A stretch of 64,000 nucleotides of DNA from Pseudoalteromonas luteoviolacea (GTDB lineage Bacteria > Pseudomonadota > Gammaproteobacteria > Enterobacterales > Alteromonadaceae). Below are positions 61,432 to 64,000 of this stretch, one piece after another (positions within the stretch are counted from its first letter, which is position 1; each line of letters starts with the position of its first letter). The notes below the pieces were generated by a model that saw only the letters and a program-made list of their open reading frames with translations, did not search any database and was not told the origin of the DNA. The stretch covers positions 248,001 through 312,000 of the forward strand of contig NZ_JAGJEH010000005.1 in the NCBI RefSeq assembly GCF_018100925.1. Reading direction: 5' to 3'. The translations under genes and the position numbers were made by a program.

Positions 61432-61775
61432 TAATAGTTTTCCTCTGTATCGCTGTATGAATCTTGATTGCTTGGTTTAGATGTGGAACTTAATGTGTGT
61501 ATACATCGTTTTTGGGTGAGCTTTTTGTATTTTTGCCAGAGCCTTTCAATTCTTGTATCGCTTTGCTTTGAGCCGTCTATTGTTTGCAAAAACAGCTCTT
61601 CTACTTGATTGGCTGGCGCCTCGATACCTTGCTCTAGAATAAATAACCTTCTTCCCACTAGAGTGAGCATTTCCGACTCTTGAATAGTGAAGTGCCCGCT
61701 TCTGTTGAAGCCGTTGGGAAAGTTGATATCATCATAGAAGTTACTAGATTTTAAAAAGCCATGTAATAGTTCCAT
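61431..61775 (-). CDS. maoP: MaoP (DUF413) family protein
   Basis: A 114-residue protein that matches the DUF413/MaoP family: FYDDINFPNGFNRSGHFTIQESEML (12-36), a G-RRLFILEQG helix and RIERLWQKYKKLTQKRCIHTLSS (78-100). In E. coli MaoP acts with the maoS site to constrain the Ori macrodomain. The divergent hdfR-like gene across 105 bp reproduces the E. coli yifE-hdfR arrangement, supporting orthology. It is translationally coupled to the RimK-like ligase gene, which is not part of the E. coli locus. Confidence 0.8.
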   Translation of the reverse strand: MELLHGFLKSSNFYDDINFPNGFNRSGHFTIQESEMLTLVGRRLFILEQGIEAPANQVEELFLQTIDGSKQSDTRIERLWQKYKKLTQKRCIHTLSSTSKPSNQDSYSDTEENY

Positions 61776-61855
61776 AACGCAATGCTCATATTGACAATCA
61801 ATGGTATTTTCACGGAGTATGCGGATGAATTAAGTCCGTGTACAACAATATAATT

Positions 61856-61870
61856 TTATCGTAACGATAA
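61856..61870. promoter_or_regulatory. Candidate HdfR operator in the hdfR-maoP divergent region
   Basis: TTATCGT-A-ACGATAA is a perfect inverted repeat with 7-bp arms around one central base. It lies 10 bp upstream of the hdfR GTG and 81 bp from the maoP ATG. LysR proteins commonly repress their own promoter through such sites. Confidence 0.5.
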
Positions 61871-61880
61871 GAGGTAATCG

Positions 61881-62753
61881 GTGGATATTGAGCTAATAAA
61901 AACATTTATTGAAGTGAAGGATAGTCGTCACTTTGGGAAAGCAGCGGAGAACCTATATTTAACGCAAGCTGCTGTTAGCTCTAGAATTAGACAATTGGAA
62001 CAGTATTTTGGAGTACAGCTTTTTGTAAGAAATCGCAATAATATCCAGCTAACCCCCGCAGGTGAAAGGCTAGTTAGCCATGCTGAAACCATGATTAAAA
62101 CACTGAGAATGGCAAAACAAGATGTCGCGCTCACAACAGAGCAGTTAACTCAGATCAGTTTAGCGGGGACGCCGAACACTTGGGATACTTATATCCATGA
62201 TGCTATCTCAAAAATTTATGCTCGGCATCCAAATTTAAGCTTGGTAGCTGAAATTCAGTCCCGTGAGCAGATCTCGCGCCATTTAATTGAACGCACATTA
62301 GACGTTGCGATTCTATTTGATCCACCTAAAGTGGATGAATTAAAAATTGAGCACTTGCACACATTTGAGCTTATCCCCGTTTCCACTTTTGCAGCAGAAG
62401 TGGAAAACCCTGAAGAAGTAAAACGCTACATTATGGTGGACTGGGGAACGAACTTTAATAGTTGGCATGCGAAAGAATTGAAAGATATCGCGATCCCGTC
62501 AGTTAGGACTAGTACCGCTCGGATTGCGCTAGATCTGATATTACAATGTGGTGGTAGCACCTACTTACCAGATGTGATTGTAGAGCCCTACATAGACCAA
62601 AAGTTGCTCTATCGTTTGGATGATTTACCAACATTCACCAGAGAACTGTTTGTCGCCTATCATAAAGACAATGAAAATGCAGACAAATTGCATGAGATTA
62701 GAAAAATGCTGAGAAAGGAAGAACCAGAAGCGCCTTCTATTTTAACACCATAG
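61881..62753 (+). CDS. hdfR: LysR-family regulator, HdfR-like
   Basis: Start GTG 61881 with an AGAGG ribosome site. The 290-residue protein matches HdfR closely in the DNA-binding part (DIELIKTFIEVKDSRHFGKAAENLYLTQAAVSSRIRQLEQ, LFVRNRNNIQLTPAGERLV) and has the LysR effector domain. In E. coli HdfR represses flhDC and other genes. The divergent maoP gene reproduces the enteric locus. Whether it controls flagella here cannot be read from the window. Confidence 0.8.
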   Translation: MDIELIKTFIEVKDSRHFGKAAENLYLTQAAVSSRIRQLEQYFGVQLFVRNRNNIQLTPAGERLVSHAETMIKTLRMAKQDVALTTEQLTQISLAGTPNTWDTYIHDAISKIYARHPNLSLVAEIQSREQISRHLIERTLDVAILFDPPKVDELKIEHLHTFELIPVSTFAAEVENPEEVKRYIMVDWGTNFNSWHAKELKDIAIPSVRTSTARIALDLILQCGGSTYLPDVIVEPYIDQKLLYRLDDLPTFTRELFVAYHKDNENADKLHEIRKMLRKEEPEAPSILTP

Positions 62754-62853
62754 AGAGTAACAAATATCGGCACGCCAATTTGTGTTTTGCCCTCATAAAT
62801 CGGTCTTGGAGACTTGTCAATCTAGGATATCTAGCTAAGATCGAGCGTTTGAA

Positions 62854-63390
62854 ATGTTTCATTACTTAACTGCTGAGCACCCTATGCCAAAATCTAGAAC
62901 AAGCCAGTTAATCTATACAGTGGTACTGAATAGAGCTTTTTTACTGTTTCCTTTAGTGTTGATCTGTTTGTTGGTGACCAATATTACGGTGGAAGATCTA
63001 CGCTTTTTATTTGGGCATATGGACGAACATGGCTACCAAAATATCATTGATAATGAAGCGACTATCACGATTTTATTAATTGGCTTTGGCGCAGTGATGG
63101 ATGGCAGAAAGATTCTCTCTAAAAGGGCTTGGGACAGTAAACAAGACCCTAATCTAGAACAACATAAAATGTTAAACGAAACATCAGAATACTATGGCTT
63201 TATGCTGATTGTGATAGGTATATCCATTGAAATAGTTGATCAGCTAGCCAGTTACCTGCGTAATTTTCAAGTCGAGTTATTAATGTTTGAAGCTTGGTTT
63301 AGTATTGTCTTGAATGTGGTCGCTATCGGCGTAATGTTAAAGGCAGCCTACAAAATTGCTTTGATGGACAAGCAAGCGCATCAGCTATAG
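62854..63390 (+). CDS. Membrane protein of unknown function downstream of hdfR
   Basis: A 178-residue protein with three to four hydrophobic helices (FLLFPLVLICLLVTNITV, ATITILLIGFGAVMDG, YYGFMLIVIGISIEIVDQLASYL, AWFSIVLNVVAIGVMLKAAY). Start at ATG 62854 or the in-frame ATG 62884; both have weak ribosome sites. It follows hdfR by 100 bp and may be transcribed with it. No family recognised. Confidence 0.6.
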   Translation: MFHYLTAEHPMPKSRTSQLIYTVVLNRAFLLFPLVLICLLVTNITVEDLRFLFGHMDEHGYQNIIDNEATITILLIGFGAVMDGRKILSKRAWDSKQDPNLEQHKMLNETSEYYGFMLIVIGISIEIVDQLASYLRNFQVELLMFEAWFSIVLNVVAIGVMLKAAYKIALMDKQAHQL

Positions 63391-64000
63391 TTAGGTTAAA
63401 TGATAAGACAGCCCTTGTGCTTTGCTGGAGGTAAAAAATGCTTGTTGATGCCAAACTGAGCTAAGCTTTTTACCTTCGCAACTCATCACCCACACAATGT
63501 TCGCAAACTGCGCCGCTTTAAAACCATAAATGAGGGCGTTAGGGTATAGCTCGGTGAGCACATTGGAAAGTTGCTCAATGTGTGACTGCTCAGTGAATAC
63601 GGTATTGATAACAAGCCAGCCATTTTTCGCTAGTAAGTTTTTCAGGTTAGTGTAAAAGTTGCTATCAAAGATAAAGGGCACGAGCGTTTGGGAAGCAAAA
63701 ATATCCACTATTAACAAGTCAATCTCATGTTTAGGTGCTTGTTGCACAAAATCATATGCATCCGCACAGTGGATCAGGTTGTTTGTTTGCTGCGGATTAA
63801 AGAATTGATTGTATATTTCTATAACTTGTGCACTTTTTTCAACGGTTTCAACCTGTATATCTGGATTATGGGCATTGAGATATCGAAGCAGGCCACCACC
63901 ACCTAAGCCCAATTCAAGTACAGAGTTTACCTGCACAGCCTCTAACAACGGAATGGTCATAAATAACATATGAGGAAACATTAAGCTCTCAGGCTCCGCT
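63391..64000 (-). CDS. Spermidine-synthase-like protein, 5' end beyond the window
   Basis: The minus-strand frame is open through the window edge (codons before Met read AEPESL), so the gene is truncated at its 5' end here; an internal Met lies at 63981. Visible motifs are VNSVLELGLGGGGLLRYLNAHNP (a SAM-type glycine loop), VETVEKSAQVIEIYNQFF, IDLLIVDIF and a NTVFTEQSHIEQL segment, as in spermidine-synthase-fold aminopropyl- or methyltransferases. The real reaction is unknown; many such orphan proteins are not polyamine synthases. It converges with the membrane protein gene without spacing. Confidence 0.7.
   Translation of the reverse strand, partial: AEPESLMFPHMLFMTIPLLEAVQVNSVLELGLGGGGLLRYLNAHNPDIQVETVEKSAQVIEIYNQFFNPQQTNNLIHCADAYDFVQQAPKHEIDLLIVDIFASQTLVPFIFDSNFYTNLKNLLAKNGWLVINTVFTEQSHIEQLSNVLTELYPNALIYGFKAAQFANIVWVMSCEGKKLSSVWHQQAFFTSSKAQGLSYHLT

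Noticed and set aside
1..64000. tRNA, rRNA, CRISPR arrays, insertion sequences and prophage genes
   Set aside because: No cloverleaf, repeat-spacer pattern, transposase or phage structural motif was seen on either strand by eye.

Overview
The window looks like chromosomal DNA of a marine gammaproteobacterium, most likely Pseudoalteromonas. The basis is low-to-moderate GC, several secreted proteases with PKD or chitin-binding modules, TPR-type sensor kinases, DUF3526 ABC permeases, and an hdfR-maoP gene pair arranged as in enteric relatives. No rRNA, tRNA, CRISPR array, prophage or insertion sequence was seen. Assignments come from reading motifs by eye; no database search was run.

Layout. 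1-7 kb: the tail of a HEAT-like protein, a decayed small-peptide gene, a secreted serine protease, a GNAT protein and a TPR-PAS histidine kinase. 7-11 kb: a DUF4386 membrane protein, a membrane-anchored AraC-type regulator and a secreted kelch protein. 10.9-25.2 kb: a probable zinc/metallophore locus. 25-34 kb: unknown secreted or surface proteins, a lipoprotein, and a FAD monooxygenase with a divergent LysR regulator. 33-46 kb: an esterase-TPR lipoprotein, a second TPR histidine kinase, an M14 carboxypeptidase, a YaeR-like VOC protein, a LysR gene divergent from a DJ-1/GST operon, an M1 aminopeptidase and a periplasmic binding protein. 46-60 kb: an orphan cytosolic protein, an amidohydrolase with a DUF2807 lipoprotein, GNATs, a quinone reductase, a secreted HExxH metalloprotease with PKD, a collagen-like phytase-fold lipoprotein, a YdcZ-type membrane protein, an Ig-like secreted protein and an SDR. 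60-64 kb: a RimK-type ligase, maoP, hdfR, a membrane protein and a spermidine-synthase-like protein cut by the window end.

The most interesting region is 10.9-25.2 kb. It holds a TonB-dependent receptor, an RND pump with its adaptor, a nicotianamine-synthase-like enzyme, an MFS transporter, a FcoT-like hot-dog protein and a three-gene ABC transporter. Three transcription units (receptor, synthase operon, ABC operon) each carry an upstream element with the identical 11-base core GTTATAACATA. This resembles the gammaproteobacterial Zur operator. The inferred picture is synthesis of a nicotianamine-like metallophore, export by MFS (perhaps then RND), recapture by the receptor, and transport or handling by the ABC system under zinc control. 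No opine dehydrogenase, the usual partner of such synthases, is present; a FcoT-like hot-dog enzyme sits in its place, so the product may be an undescribed variant.

Elsewhere, divergent regulator-target pairs (LysR/FAD monooxygenase, LysR/DJ-1-GST, HdfR/MaoP) have visible candidate operators. Many convergent gene pairs share strong hairpin terminators.
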